A stretch of DNA of 64,000 nt from Gnetum montanum (GCA_015680685.1 MNCI01018059.1:847472-911471), one strand, 5' to 3'. Positions 48,990-60,617 are shown, numbered from the stretch's first letter. Numbers and translations: made by a program. Notes: generated by a model from the letters alone, not told the origin.

Positions 48990-49350
48990 GCTATATCTAA
49001 TTAGATTCGAGCTGGTAACCTACCCAGAAAATTAACTGATCTCGAAAGTTCCCTAGTTTACTTGCAAATTGCTGGGAATGAACCTTGCAAAGCTCTTCTT
49101 GACTCTAGTTCTGGTGTTAATATGATCTTGCATGAGATGTATACAATGTGGAATCTTCCTCCTTTGACAAAGAGCAAAATCCAGCTAGAACTAGTAGACC
49201 AGTCCATCACTGTTCCATTGGGACTAGTTGAAGACATCATCACCACCGTTTGTGAGTAGTCATATCCCACTGATTTCCTAGTAATCAAAGTAGAGAACTG
49301 CAAGGGGGACTTTCCAATTATTATGGAAGGTCATGGCTAAGTATTTTTTA
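48990..49350 (+). pseudogene. Athila-like aspartic protease of element D
   Basis: Processes gag and pol in an active element. YLQIAGNEPCKALLDSSSGVN carries the active-site loop at 49101-49109: Asp-Ser-Ser, where G has Asp-Ser-Gly, so the catalytic Gly is lost. Then IQLELVDQSITVPLGLVED, SYPTDFLVI and FPIIMEG, followed by a TAG stop. 49062-49259 is an open piece. Confidence 0.8.
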
Positions 49351-52300
49351 TGCCAAAATGAGCATTAGAGATATTTCCTTGGAGATATCAAAAGAAAATG
49401 AATTTGGAAAGATTGAGAAGAAGATAGTTCCATGTATCACATACAGTAATTCAAGGTGCCATTGTGTGCAAAAGTTATGGTTAGTAAAGCACACACCTAT
49501 CTCTACATGCAAGTAGTGTGCACCAGAAGCTGATATCCAAAGATTTCTATACATAGCAACCACAAAACAAGAGAGCACCCAATGGCTAACAGTTGATACT
49601 AGTAGTAGTGCATTATGCATGGATCCGACTGAGGGCCTAATGTACGAGTACATTACAAGTATGGATGAACTTGACCAAGTTCACCACCAGCTCTCCAAAG
49701 GAGTAAATGATGATGTCAATTTGGGTGAGCTAGAAATTCCTGATAGTTTTAAACAAGAGCCCCTTGAATTGAAAAATCTATCGATTGGAATGAAGTATGT
49801 ATTTTTTAAAAATGGGAGGTCGGTTATCATTAATGCCAAGCTTGGTGCAGAACAAAAAAGAAAATTGATAAAATTTATGGAAAAATGGTCAACAACCTTC
49901 GCCTGGTCATATTCTAAACTCACTATGATAGATCCAAGAATATACCAACACTAAATATACACTAACCTTGCCATCAAGAAAAAACAATAGTCGTAGTGAC
50001 ATTTGAATCCCAAGATAAAATAGATTGTCAAAGAGGAGATTGAACAACTCCTCAAAGTGAGATTCATCTACCCTATCATAGATAGTGAGTGGGTTAGCCC
50101 TCTTATGATCATGCCAAAGAAAGGAGGAAAATGGCAGGTGTGCATTGATTTCTAGTTGCTCAACATGGCAACTTTCAAGGATCATTTTTTGTTGCATTTT
50201 GTCAACCAAGTTCTAGACACCATTTTGGGGCACAACTTTTACAGCTTTTTAGATGGTTACAGTGGCTATAACAAAATTTGGATTACACTAGAGAACCAAG
50301 CAAAGACAACTTTCACAAGTCCTTGGGAGACATTTGCTTACCAATAGATGCCATTTAGTCTTTGCAGTGCCCCAACCACATTTCAATGATTAGTTCTCAT
50401 CATTTTTCAATAGCAAATTAGTAGTAGGGTAGAAGTTTTTATGGATGATTTTTCTACCTATGGAGCTATGTTTGAGCAAGTTCTGGATAGTCTTGAGCAA
50501 GTGTTAAAAAAATATGTCAAAACAAACCTCTGGCTCAATTGGTAAAAGAGCCATCTTATGGTCTAGGAAGGCACAGTCTTAAGGCATCGCATCTCAAAGG
50601 TAGGAATCAAGGTGGACCCTAGAAAAATAAGGGTCATCCAAGGAATAACTTGTTAACTTGAAACAGTCAAAGAAGTTTGACCATTCCTTGGAAATACTGG
50701 CTACTACTGGTGATCTATCAAGAATTTTTTCAAAATCACCAAGCTAGTAGATTGACGAAGAAGGATGTATCATTTTTTTGGATCCCTGCATGTGAATCAT
50801 CATTTCAACAATTGAAACAAAAGCTAATTGAAATCCCATTCTTCAAGCACCAAATTGGTCTAGACCATTTCATATGATGACTGATGCATCGAATTATGCT
50901 TTGGGGGTAGTTCTTACATATATGGATGATCAAAAATGTCCATATTACATTCACTATGCAAGCTGGAGCATCACAGGTGCATAACTAAACTACACCACCA
51001 TAGAAAAGGAGTTGATGGTAGTGGTGTTTTCCTTAGAAAAGTTCAGGCACTATGTGCTTGACTACAAAGTGTTTGTGCACGTAGATCATAGTGCCATCAA
51101 ATTTCTAATGAACAAATCAACAGTGAGCCCCCATGTCATATGGTGGCTTGTGATTTTCCAAGAATTTAATCTCACAATGGTAGATTGTAAAGGTGTGGAG
51201 AATATGGTCACATATCACTTATTGTAACTAAGATGGGATGACAAGAAGAAAGAGAGTGCTTTGTTTGATCAATTCCCTAATGAATCTCTCCTTGTAGGTG
51301 CTATTAATGCACAAATGCCCAATGAACCAAAATGGTATGACACCATCCTCACTTATCTACTCAAGCAAGAACTACTGCAAGGGTTGGACACTAGAAAGAA
51401 ACAACAGTTTCTTCACCAGGTCAAATATTTCATGGAGATTAATGAAAAAATTTACAAGGTCTATCATGATGACCTGGTATGTTGGTGTGTCCATGATACA
51501 GATCAACTGCACGTTCTTCAGGATGCTCATGAAGGTCCTTGTGGGGGCCATTGTGCTGGGACATGCACAACCATAAAAATCCTCATGGCAAGGTATTATT
51601 AACCAACAATCTTCAAGGATGCACATCAATTCATCTGCGCTTGTGATTGTTACCAGAGGGATGGTGGAATGATAGCTCAAATGAAGAGACCACAATAATG
51701 GATACAACCTTTTAAACCATTCGACATTTGGGACATTAACTTTTGGTTCCCATCATACCTTTATCAAATGAAAAGGCATATATAATAGTCATAGTTTACT
51801 ATTATTCCAAGTGGGAAGAAGCAACAACTGTCATCGACTGTACATCCACCACTACTGCTCAATTTGTACAACAAAATGTCGTAAATAGGTTTCGTGTACC
51901 TCATGCATTAACTTTTGATAATGGAACTCATTTTATAAGTGCCACTTTCTAGAAGCTAATGCAATGCTTGGGGATTGAACATAAATTCACAACACCATAT
52001 CACCCCCAAGCTAATGGTCAAGTTGAAGTTACTAATTGGGAGATTACAAAAATCTTAACGCGAACCATTAGTAAATACTGAAGGGACTGAAGCACTAAAT
52101 GAAATGATTCCCTTTGGGCTTATCGCTCCACATGGAAGCTTCCCATAGGTTATTCTCCCTATGAGCTTATGTACAAAAAACTACTAACATTGCCCATCCA
52201 ATCCAAGCTCCATACACTCTCTACAACCTGTGACCTTGACCTAGATGTAAGTCTAGCACAGAAAGAACGATTAATGAGTCTCAACTTGCTAAAAAAAATT

Positions 52301-52685
52301 AGCTAATGGCCTTGTCATCCAACGAGATGCATAAGGCATTCAACAAGAAACACCATGACCTCAAAATAAGAAAAGTTAAGTTTCAACCAAGAGACAAGGT
52401 TCTTTATTAGAATCCTACACATGTACCCCAATGAACCAAATTCCAAACATTGTGGAAAGGACCTTACATTATTGATGAGACTTTTCCATTTAGGGCCATG
52501 ATCATGTACAAACCTAAAAACCTAGACAAAAAATAATTAGTTAACATACAACAAATAAAACCTTTCCATGAGCTCAAGCCAACCAACACAACAAACACCT
52601 CATCAAATGGACAACCACGCTTAACCTTTTGGATTTCTCCCTTCCAACTTAGTCGTGGGGGAGATGGCCACCCATACTAACACCT
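49351..52685 (+). pseudogene. pol: Athila-like RT, RNase H and integrase of element D
   Basis: Linker 49351-49860, including the open piece 49619-49954 that ends in FAWSYSKLTMIDPRIYQH at the RT border. RT about 49955-50650 has FIYPIIDSEWVSP, MPKKGGKWQVCIDF, FYSFLDGYSGYNKI, and the catalytic FMDD at 50438-50449. RNase H about 50870-51225 keeps its acidic residues (MTDASNYALG, IEKELMVVV, HVDHSAIKFL). Integrase zinc region about 51500-51660 (H...GGHCAG...C..C). Integrase core about 51730-52050 has YYSKWEEA, FDNGTHF and GQVEV. C-terminal GPY-type region about 52440-52560 (LWKGPYIIDE) and a tail ending GGDGHPY near 52678. Frameshifted and stopped repeatedly. Confidence 0.88.
52651..52664 (+). promoter_or_regulatory. 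Polypurine-tract-like motif at the end of pol (D)
   Basis: AGTCGTGGGGGAGA, overlapping the last pol codons (SRGGDG). Nearly identical to the true tract AGTCGTGGGGGTA at 54649, about 2 kb downstream. Also present in B and G. Confidence 0.65.
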
Positions 52686-54648
52686 TAGGTGGCTCCTTAG
52701 TTTTTGACTTTTTTTTTATTTTCCACATTTTTGGTTTTACAACTTTTTTTTCATCTTATTTGTTTTCCATTTTTTTTTACATATTTGTATTTTTAAGGTT
52801 ATTGGTTTTCCCTTAGTTTTTGTTTTACACTAATGTTAATATATTCAATATTTATTTTCTACTCTTTTACTTTCTTTTATGGTTATGTTTTCTTATGTTT
52901 GACATGTTTCTCTACTTCTTCTACTAATAAGGTGGTAGGAGTAATGGTAATGTACTATTCGATGGTGGTATGCTTTATTTGTAATTTGATTGTTGATGTC
53001 TGGTTTCTGACTTTGAATGTTGTTACTAACAACTAGGATATGGTTTCTTTTCATGTAACAAGATATGAGTTCACATCATCCACCCATCCACATACTCTAT
53101 GATTTTCCTTATTTTGGAAGCATTCAATCTCTTCTTCATTAATACAACCTTAATAAATTGGTGACTTGTGTAGTTTCTGCAATTGGAAAAGAATCAAAGG
53201 TTTGGATAGGGTGTGGCTTCAAAGGGATGCAGTATTCCTTGTGCTTTTCTATTTTCCTATGTACATGAGTGTTTTTGGAAGCTTTTCACTATTATGCATC
53301 ATTTCATAATAGGAATTCAAATAAGTCCTTGCATGGTGTGGTTCTCATCACAAAGAAAAAAAGAAGGGGAGATGAGGATTCAAAGCACACTTCTTGGACA
53401 AAATAAATGCAAAAACTGCATGGGTCTTTACATAGTGTGGTTTCCATTCAAAAAAAAACATGGGAATTCAAAGCATTAGTTATGAGACTTGTCTTGTCTC
53501 CTCTAACTAAGGCCCTTTCTCAATTCCTACCTTCACTCCAATTTGGAATGGTGGTTGTTTTGTAGAAGCATCCTTGTGTCTCAGGGGATGAACTTACCTT
53601 AGAATGTAAATGCGAAGTCACTGAAAGTGATTGGTTTTGATCTAGACTGAGGAAGGATCCTACCAAGTCAATTAATCACAAACTCCACAAGGGACTGTAT
53701 GTGACCACAATTAGGAACTCCATTTCACTCTCTCTGTCATCCATCTATGCTTTTCATGCCTTACCTCACTGTCGATTTCATGTTTTGATTTAATATTATA
53801 GTTTGTTGTGTTTGGTTTCTCAGTCAGTTACTTTTGGATTTTTGTACTTAACTTTCCAAAACCATTAATCATCCATGGTGCCCACAGATTCCTTGGTTTG
53901 AAGTTATGCAAGGGCATAAAAGGCTTGTGCCTACTTTGGGGAGGACCCACTTACATATCTTTTGGTTTGGTTAAGTTAAGTTCTTTATCCTTAGACATTG
54001 TTACAATCAAATCCTTTTTATTTGCCCCATCCATGTCATCTAGCTGTACACACCTTCACAATTGTTTCTAATGAATTCCTTTTTATTGTTGTGAATACCC
54101 TCTTTCCAATACTCCTTGTGTTAAGCTTTTTCTAAATTGTACGGATTGCTTCTCTTATTTAACCCATTCATCAGTCTTTCCACTAACAACATCAAGTAAC
54201 CAGTCTATCACAATCATAACCTAGCTAGGTAAAATCAACAACAAGACAAGGTACTCAGCCATTATCCATTGTACTATAAATACTAATCCTTGGTTTTATT
54301 GTGATTGCAATGGGAAGCATGGACTGGAAGCAGGACTGTCATCACCAAGGAGGATGCAACCATATCACTTACAGGAGATTATTTATGACTATTGGATCTC
54401 TTCTACCTCTCCCTCATTCTTCTATTTCCAAGAGGGGTTGGATGTCCTTTGGATTCATTGGTGTTCCTTCCTTTTGTCATGAACATCCAATGTTATACAC
54501 CATTGTAATATTGTATGCTCGAGCACTTCTATATTTTTCTGTTTTCTCTATGTCACTCTGCATGTCAGTCAAATAAGTCCACACCCCCTATTATATTTTG
54601 TAAAGGACTTGTTCCTCTTCTTCTGTACCCAAGGACAAGTTTTCATTT
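52686..54648 (+). other. 3' non-coding region of element D
   Basis: About 2 kb, T-rich at first, no frame that I believe. It shares short blocks with the non-coding DNA of G (for example GCATGGTGTGGTTCTCATCAC near 53332; TTTGGGGAGGACCCAC near 53935, matching GTGGGTCCTCCCCAAA at 60816). B has the equivalent region but carries the accessory frame after it. Confidence 0.6.
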
Positions 54649-54661
54649 AGTCGTGGGGGTA
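54649..54661 (+). promoter_or_regulatory. Polypurine tract of element D
   Basis: AGTCGTGGGGGTA immediately before the 3' LTR (TGATAAATTG). Best preserved copy of the family's plus-strand primer. Confidence 0.85.
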
Positions 54662-55523
54662 TGATAAATTGTAATTTTCATGACTCCAATATTAGGCGAT
54701 ATCAGGTACATGATATCGTGGCCTAAAATGCAATATCGTATAAGGTTACTCACAAGTCTATAAATACAGTGCCTCGACACACAATTGGGAGTAGGTTTTT
54801 AGCAGTCAATAGTGAAGCTCTTGCAGTTTGTCCATTTGAAAGTTAGAATATTTTCCAAGTGTCCACAGCAAGAGATCTAAGTGTGAACAGATCTTTATTC
54901 AAGAATTGATGTACCTAAGCACACCATTGTGTTGGCAATAAAGATGAGCTCTTTGATCCATTCCTTGTAGTACTTGAGATTTTCTTTCTTATGCATTTAC
55001 ATATTGTTATTTCCTACAATTTACATTAATGTTATTTATGTATCAATTCATTTTGATCAATTAAGAAAATCATTAAATTACACAAGCACGACCCGTTTGA
55101 GCATATGTGTGACACTTGGTAGCTCAGAAACGATTAGCATTTGACAACCCAGCAGTGTTCACACGAAGTTCAGGATGTGTTCGGGAAGTGGGAATGGTTA
55201 CTTGTGTTAGGCTAGATTAGACTATAGTTTACTTAGCAATTAATCACTTCTATTTTTAATCACTCTTACTTTTATTCTTGTTCTAGGTGAGTAATCCCAT
55301 AAAAAACACAAAATAATAAAAAACATATGCCTCAGTCACACTTAACCATACAATTGCATTCCACAAGTGGGATTGGAAAGATAATGAACAAACAACACAC
55401 ACACACACACACACTATTTAGCTCTAGTGTAGTTAGTAACTATAGTCTGCGAAATTCAATTGGATTGCATGTGAATGCTTGTGATTCATATGGTTGGGCA
55501 TAGGGGTACCTTGTCACTCATCA
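54662..55523 (+). repeat. 3' LTR of element D
   Basis: Collinear with 45441-46313. GATATC words at 54698-54735, TATA box CTATAAATACAG at 54758, GGCAATAAAGATGAGC near 54938, and a CA dinucleotide run at 55394-55415 that is absent from the 5' LTR. Ends TTGTCACTCATCA. Confidence 0.92.
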
Positions 55524-55528
55524 TAATA

Positions 55529-56600
55529 GTTCTTGAGTCACCAACTCAAGCCCCTATTCCTAATTTTCATATGAAACCATGGATAGAGGTCCTAGACAAG
55601 GTGGAGTTCATGCACAGTATGGCTAAGGACATCATTGACTGGTTACACCAAGTTGCACCCAAGATAGGTAAGGACTTTGTTTTATATGCCTTAGTTATTT
55701 TAATATCTTTGTGTTATGGTTACACCATGTTTATGACTATATTTTTGGTTATACAATGCCTTCTATGAATTGGAACCCTAGCTAAGACATGGAGATTGAC
55801 TCCTTGCCCAAGCTTCCCTTTGATGCATCTAGTGTACCCTTGAAGTTGTATGAGACTACTACTAATTTAGCAATGTTGTGTGCTAAAAATTCATGGAAGC
55901 TAGAGAGGTCCAATCAAATCCTATGGAAGGAAGTTGTGACCTTAAGGGAAAATACTCAATGGCAAGAGAAGATGATTAGAGATCTCCGAGATCCCAAGGC
56001 CTTTGTGGAAGCCCAAGTGGCTAACTTAGGGGAATTTCAGACCAAGGAGATCACATGGGCCCGCAACTAGCATATCATTTAGGATAAAGTAGTGCTCTTA
56101 TGAGAGATGGTAAAACAATAGATGCAGATGGATCTCATCTCCCAAAAGGTCAAGAATTGAAAAGATCACCACGCTTGGGTCCTAAAGTGGGGTAAGAAAC
56201 AAAAGGATCACAAGCAACAATACAAGGAAAATCATGGGACCTACCTCAAGTGGCTCAAGGAGGAGTTAGTAGAATAGTATAAGAGAGAGTTATTCATCTA
56301 GGGGATCTAGGAAAAGATTTCTTATAATATTTTTAAGAGTACTCTCATGGTGGAGCAATTTGCTACTCCTTAGATTACCACTACTGTAGGCGAGACCTCT
56401 ATGGTTGTTCTTACTTGGGAGCCACCTACTTAGACTACAATAGACAAGACTAGCATCCTTTCCAGCATTGATCTTGGGGATGTTGACAGGGTTAACATGA
56501 TGGAGGACTAGATCCTCCATCATTTAAAGGAGGGCCTTCTACATCTACCCCTAAAAGTTATGGAGCTAGGATATCCACAAGTTTGATATATTTTAGTTTT
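55529..56600 (+). pseudogene. Unidentified protein frame C, last part
   Basis: Plus-strand coding-like sequence after element D. 55475-55768 begins inside the D LTR and is coding only after about 55530 (IEVLDKVEFMHSMAKDIIDW). 55789-56070 (93 residues) is rich in Leu, Lys, Glu, Trp and Arg and looks like a coiled coil (ETTTNLAMLCAKNSWKLE). Frame-like sequence with stops continues to about 56550. Not recognised. With the parts at 30061 and 44832 it would make one protein of several hundred residues. Confidence 0.4.
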
Positions 56601-57439
56601 TGTTTCAAGTCATGGTTTTGGCTATTGATCACTAACTAGCTATGTGTTGTTGTATTTCATGCATCGAGAGAAATTAGTAGCCCTAGTAGTGAGGGTGGGG
56701 ATGCCCCACCACTTCCTCCTCTAGACACTAGTCAGTAGTCTCCATCATCCAAGTTTAGCATGTTGGTTATATATTTTTGTTTTACTATTAATGGCTATTG
56801 TTAGCCAAGACTATGTTATAGATGGCTATTATTATTTTTGACATTTTTGCCACATAGTATGGTCATGGCCATGTATGGTATGGACACTTTAAATTTAAAT
56901 TTAAAATTTTGGTTTCATTTTTCACTATATATATTGTTCTAGTAAGCATTATGAATGCCTATGTTGAAAATTTTGGTTATAAAATTAAATGGATAATTGA
57001 TGTCCTAAAAGACTAAATAAAAAATAATGAAAGAGACGTTTGGTAGTTTTAGGCTACGATGGGCACAGCTTGTATGATTTTGCAAATTTAAGGCCATGGT
57101 GGGCCATGTTACATTGTGGTTACATTGCCAGTTTTAAGCCATGGTGGGCTGTGTTATGTGATTATCTTTGCCAATTTAAGGTCATGGTGGGCCATGATGC
57201 CAATTTAGAGTCTTAGCAGTCTGTGATGAAAAAGAAACTTATATTTTTTTTGGCAATTTTATGTTTTAAAGTTTTTAACACTTTTTTGATGTTTATAACA
57301 TGAGAAAAAGTAAAGAAAAAGAAAGGCTATAATAAATAATTAAAAATGCAAATGAAAATAGAAATTTAGACTATGTGCATAAAGAGTAAAATAAAATACA
57401 TGAAAAGGTATATCAAATTAAGAAAAAGAGGTCAGGCTA
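56601..57439. other. Non-coding spacer with GGCC repeats
   Basis: AT-rich. At 57046-57235 the word TTTAAGGCCATGGTGGGCCATG recurs three to four times in slightly altered form, in the same orientation relative to the neighbouring protease as in the copies at 18860 and 24620. A short TTTAAATTTAAATTTAAA run lies near 56890. Confidence 0.55.
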
Positions 57440-59158
57440 CATGGCTATCAAGGCATATAGTTATAAGGGCATGGGATGGAAAAGTTATGCTGCACTTCAC
57501 TTGTGTAGATTCTTCCTAATCTTTGAAAGATTAGGGAATGAGTAAGGTCTACTTTGCACAAGTTTGTATTCACCATCACCTTGATTAATGATGTTAAAAG
57601 GAAGTTCATCCCATAATGTATCTTTTTGCTTATTGTTATCATCATTGGCTTTCTATTCTCTCTTAGGTTGATGGATTTCATGTTGGGAGCTTCTTCTTAA
57701 AGCTCCACTTCAGACCCCTGTTCTATGTTCATATGGTTAACAACCAAGGGAAACATGCTATCACTATGAATGATGATTTCACATCCCTCATAAGGAAGAT
57801 GAATTTCTTGATGAATGGGTGAGGACATGGCCCATAATTAAGCCATCCACGATCTTTCTAGGATAAGGTTGAACCTTGGTGTCTTCTCCAACACCAAGAA
57901 ATTGGTGGTTGTGGGGAATTACTCTCCTGCCACAAATTCTAAGGATATGGACCCCTTGACGACAACCCTAGATTTGTTAAAAGACTTGAGGACAGCTGTT
58001 GATGTAGGCTGTATCTACTCAGTTAGGCCCAAGCATTCAACAATGGTGCATGGAATGAAGTTAGTTGTGGCTTCATCATCAACATGCACCTGATGCATTT
58101 CAAACTACCCTACATGTATTGTTATGAATAAATGATCCCTAGTTACTTCACCAATTTGGGAATTAACCTTGATTTCACTATCATGAAATATTATGAGTGT
58201 TGACTTCTCCTCCCTTGGTGAGGGAGAAACCATCATTGTATGGATGGATTCTTCATTAGCAAGGATGTCCTCCCTAATGGGGATGGAAGCCAATATTTTG
58301 ACTAGCACCTCACGATGTGTGGCAAAAGTCATGATCAAGTCATACAAGCTTAAATTTATGTTCTTCTGCTTGATGGATTACTTAATCTAATTCATCATGC
58401 TGAGGAAGTTTTTATCATTGTCCATGGGATTATCACCCCAATTGTGCTATACTTTCTTCATGTGCCCCAAAATAAGAACTTTGGCTTTAGCTTGTGGATA
58501 TTGGGGCTTTTCCTCATTCTTCTAGTTATGGATTTTGGAGTCCTCCTATGGCTTATTAGTTGAAGAAAGTTGGGTAGAGGAGGTCATGGGTATTGCTAAT
58601 ACTAGAGTAGGCCTCGGTGGACCCACTTCCATTCATGAATCTACCTACTTGTCACCCTTGTTACTAGGCTTTTGATTATGCTTCTTCCTTTGCTTGGTTG
58701 AGGCTTTTTGGTTGCCAACCATTAGTTTTGAAGAAGAGGTAGTAGTATTAGCCATCATAAAAGGTTGTTGTACAATTGGTTGGGCTACGACTAATTGGGT
58801 TGTGTTAGGCTAGGGTACCCTAATGAAACAAGGTTCCCTTGAAGGCACTTGTGATGGTACTCTTATGACAAAAGGGGATCTTGAGCCAGTGGAGGCTAAA
58901 GTAGCTCTTTCATCACAAGGGGATACTCAAATCACAAATGGTTCTCTTCAGGATCTCTGATCATCATCAATGTTGAATGTTAAAATAGTGTAAGGACTAT
59001 CATTAGCATTCAATGGGTCTTTGTAAACCTAAATTGACTAATTTTGTGGCTAGACTAGGTTTAAATCATCTAAAAATAGCTCTCCCTATCTATCATCCTC
59101 TGTAGGTCAACCTTCAACATGAGGTAGAAGTCTGTGTCATGACCAAGCAGTCGGTGAT
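57440..59158 (-). pseudogene. Tat-like gag end and protease (right copy)
   Basis: Minus-strand remnant. The gag tail (about 59158-58420) is Lys/Ser/Thr/Pro-rich. The protease region follows: YDLIMTFATHREVLVKILASIPI (about 58347-58279), SIHTMMVSPSPREE (about 58240-58199), a degraded active-site region (about 58100-58030) and the end block EGCEIIIHSDS (about 57790). The open pieces are 58347-58105 and 57681-57448. It is homologous to 18551-17341. Element G interrupts it at 59158/59159, in the same gag region that is intact near 4130 in the left copy (TGTCATGACC). Confidence 0.6.
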
Positions 59159-59584
59159 TGATGAGTGGCGAGGTACCCCTACACTCAACCATATGAATAC
59201 GAGCGTGCACACGCGATCCGGTCGAACTTCGCAGACTAAATGCCTTAACACCATAAGAAACACTTGGGGTTAATCGTTCGTTGTCTTCCCAGGCTTGCTT
59301 GTAAGTGTCATGGTGTATGGTTAAGTAAGTCTGAGGTATGTGATTTTTTTGGTATTTTTAGGCTTATCGCCTAAGCTATGGGAGAAAGGGTTGAGAAACT
59401 AACTAACTCTAACTAATGTCCTAAGTCTAAATTAACTAGCGTCAGCATCCGTTCCCACTTACCGACCACACCCTGAACTATGCAACTATGGCTTACCAAA
59501 CACTAATCGTTACTGGGATCACCACACGTTATGCAAGTGCTCGAAGTGGTCGTACTGAGGCACCTATTTAGCTTAAGTGTGATA

Positions 59585-59872
59585 AGCAGCCGATTCCTTA
59601 GCTAGCCATACACACCCGTGGGTGCTCATAACTAAGTCGTACTTATCACACGTTCTAGCCTAGCAATGAGCAGTCGATTCCTTGACTAGCCGTACACACT
59701 GAACTACCACTGGGATTACCAAGCGTAGAATCCTCGAATATGCTACTGGGTTACCAAGCAGTCAATGCTCGTAGTCAAGTCGTACTCATGCGTTGCGACA
59801 AGCAGCCGATTCCTTGATTAGCCATACACGTCCGTAGACGCTCGTAATCAAGTCATACTTGTACCCACTAGG
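59585..59872 (-). repeat. Internal repeats within LTR of G
   Basis: Three copies of a unit beginning AGCAGCCGATTCCTTGAxTA on the plus strand, at 59585, 59669 and 59801. Two extend through GCTCxTAATCAAGTCxTACTT, and a fourth partial copy of that second half lies at 59767. Not present in the LTRs of D or B. Confidence 0.65.
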
Positions 59873-59979
59873 AAAGTAGTAAATAAATAACAATAAATAA
59901 AACCACGTGCTGCAAGGTTTCTCCAATAAAGTTCATCTTTATTGCTATACACAACTTGGGTTCAGGTNACGGCAACCGC

Positions 59980-59999
59980 GATATCGCGTACGCGATATC
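59980..59999. promoter_or_regulatory. 20 bp perfect palindrome in LTR U3 of G
   Basis: GATATCGCGTACGCGATATC, a perfect inverted repeat. The CpG-intact version of the GATATC module found in all LTRs of the family. Confidence 0.65.
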
Positions 60000-60027
60000 A
60001 TGGCACAGTGCATGTCGCGTCTCATCA

Positions 60028-60040
60028 TACCCCCATGACT
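60028..60040 (-). promoter_or_regulatory. Polypurine tract of element G
   Basis: AGTCATGGGGGTA on the minus strand, directly before the LTR, preceded by GAGGACGAGTTTTCATTC as in A and D. Confidence 0.85.
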
Positions 60041-60617
60041 GAATGAAAACTCGTCCTCGAGTTCCTTACAATGATATCAAGTAGGTATGGGATTATTAGG
60101 GGAAATGAAACTAATGGGATGACATGTGAATGGTCTTTATTACAAGATTTGACAAAAACTGGTGTTCATGATAACAAGGGTGAACACCTTATTACAATGA
60201 CATCAGGCCACAGTTGGCAGCTGAGAGAAAAGAGGAGAGAGAATAGAGGAGAAGAAGAGAGAAGAGTCTTGCTGTTGCCAACCCTAGATTGCGCCTTTCG
60301 TTGTCCATCCGTAAGCGCATTATCAATTTTGCTCCTTGCATAGCGGCTTCAATGCTGCTCCACTCCAAGTGTTTGCTCCAGTCCATTCCATTGTTGTATG
60401 ATGGCCATCTGCACTCACAACACAATCATATATTAGCAAGGGTAATTGAATCATTAAGTAAATAATACCTTACTTCGATGTAAGTTCCTTGGCTAAGTTG
60501 TGGTATGGCTGATATGGATCTGGGAAAATGTGGATGATGACTACCGAAGGTGTAGGGGTTAGGAAGAGAAAAGAAAAAATGCGGGGCTTAGGATAAAAAT
60601 CGAAAAATTAGGCCCTG

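Larger units (their letters stand above)
45441..55523 (+). mobile_element. Athila-like Ty3/gypsy element D, full length, 10.1 kb
   Basis: Complete element: 5' LTR (873 bp), tRNA-Asp-type primer site, gag, protease, RT, RNase H, integrase, about 2 kb of non-coding DNA, polypurine tract, 3' LTR (862 bp). It is flanked by TAGTA (45436-45440) and TAATA (55524-55528), a 5 bp target duplication with one transition. The LTRs differ by roughly 8-9 percent by eye, so it is younger than B. Frames are broken by stops; it is not autonomous now. It interrupts frame C. Confidence 0.92.
59159..60027 (-). repeat. 3' LTR of element G
   Basis: Starts TGATGAGACGCGACATG at 60027 and ends GGGGTACCTCGCCACTCATCA at 59159 on the minus strand. 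Contains a GATATC palindrome, GCAATAAAGATGAAC (59951-59937) and family-specific words. No TATA box is visible between the palindrome and AATAAA. A single N at 59968 lies there, so part of U3 may be missing from the assembly. Confidence 0.88.

Noticed and set aside
50520-50600. tRNA-like stretch (CTGGCTCAATTGGTAAAAGAGC)
   Set aside because: It lies in the RT coding region of D (NLWLNW...SHLMVWEG) and does not form a full cloverleaf with a T-loop GTTCRA.
53213-53479. 88-residue frame in the tail of D
   Set aside because: No counterpart in G or B and no recognisable domain; likely chance.
60071-60343. 90-residue plus-strand frame and its antisense partner in G
   Set aside because: Located in the 3' non-coding region shared with D, where no equivalent frame exists.
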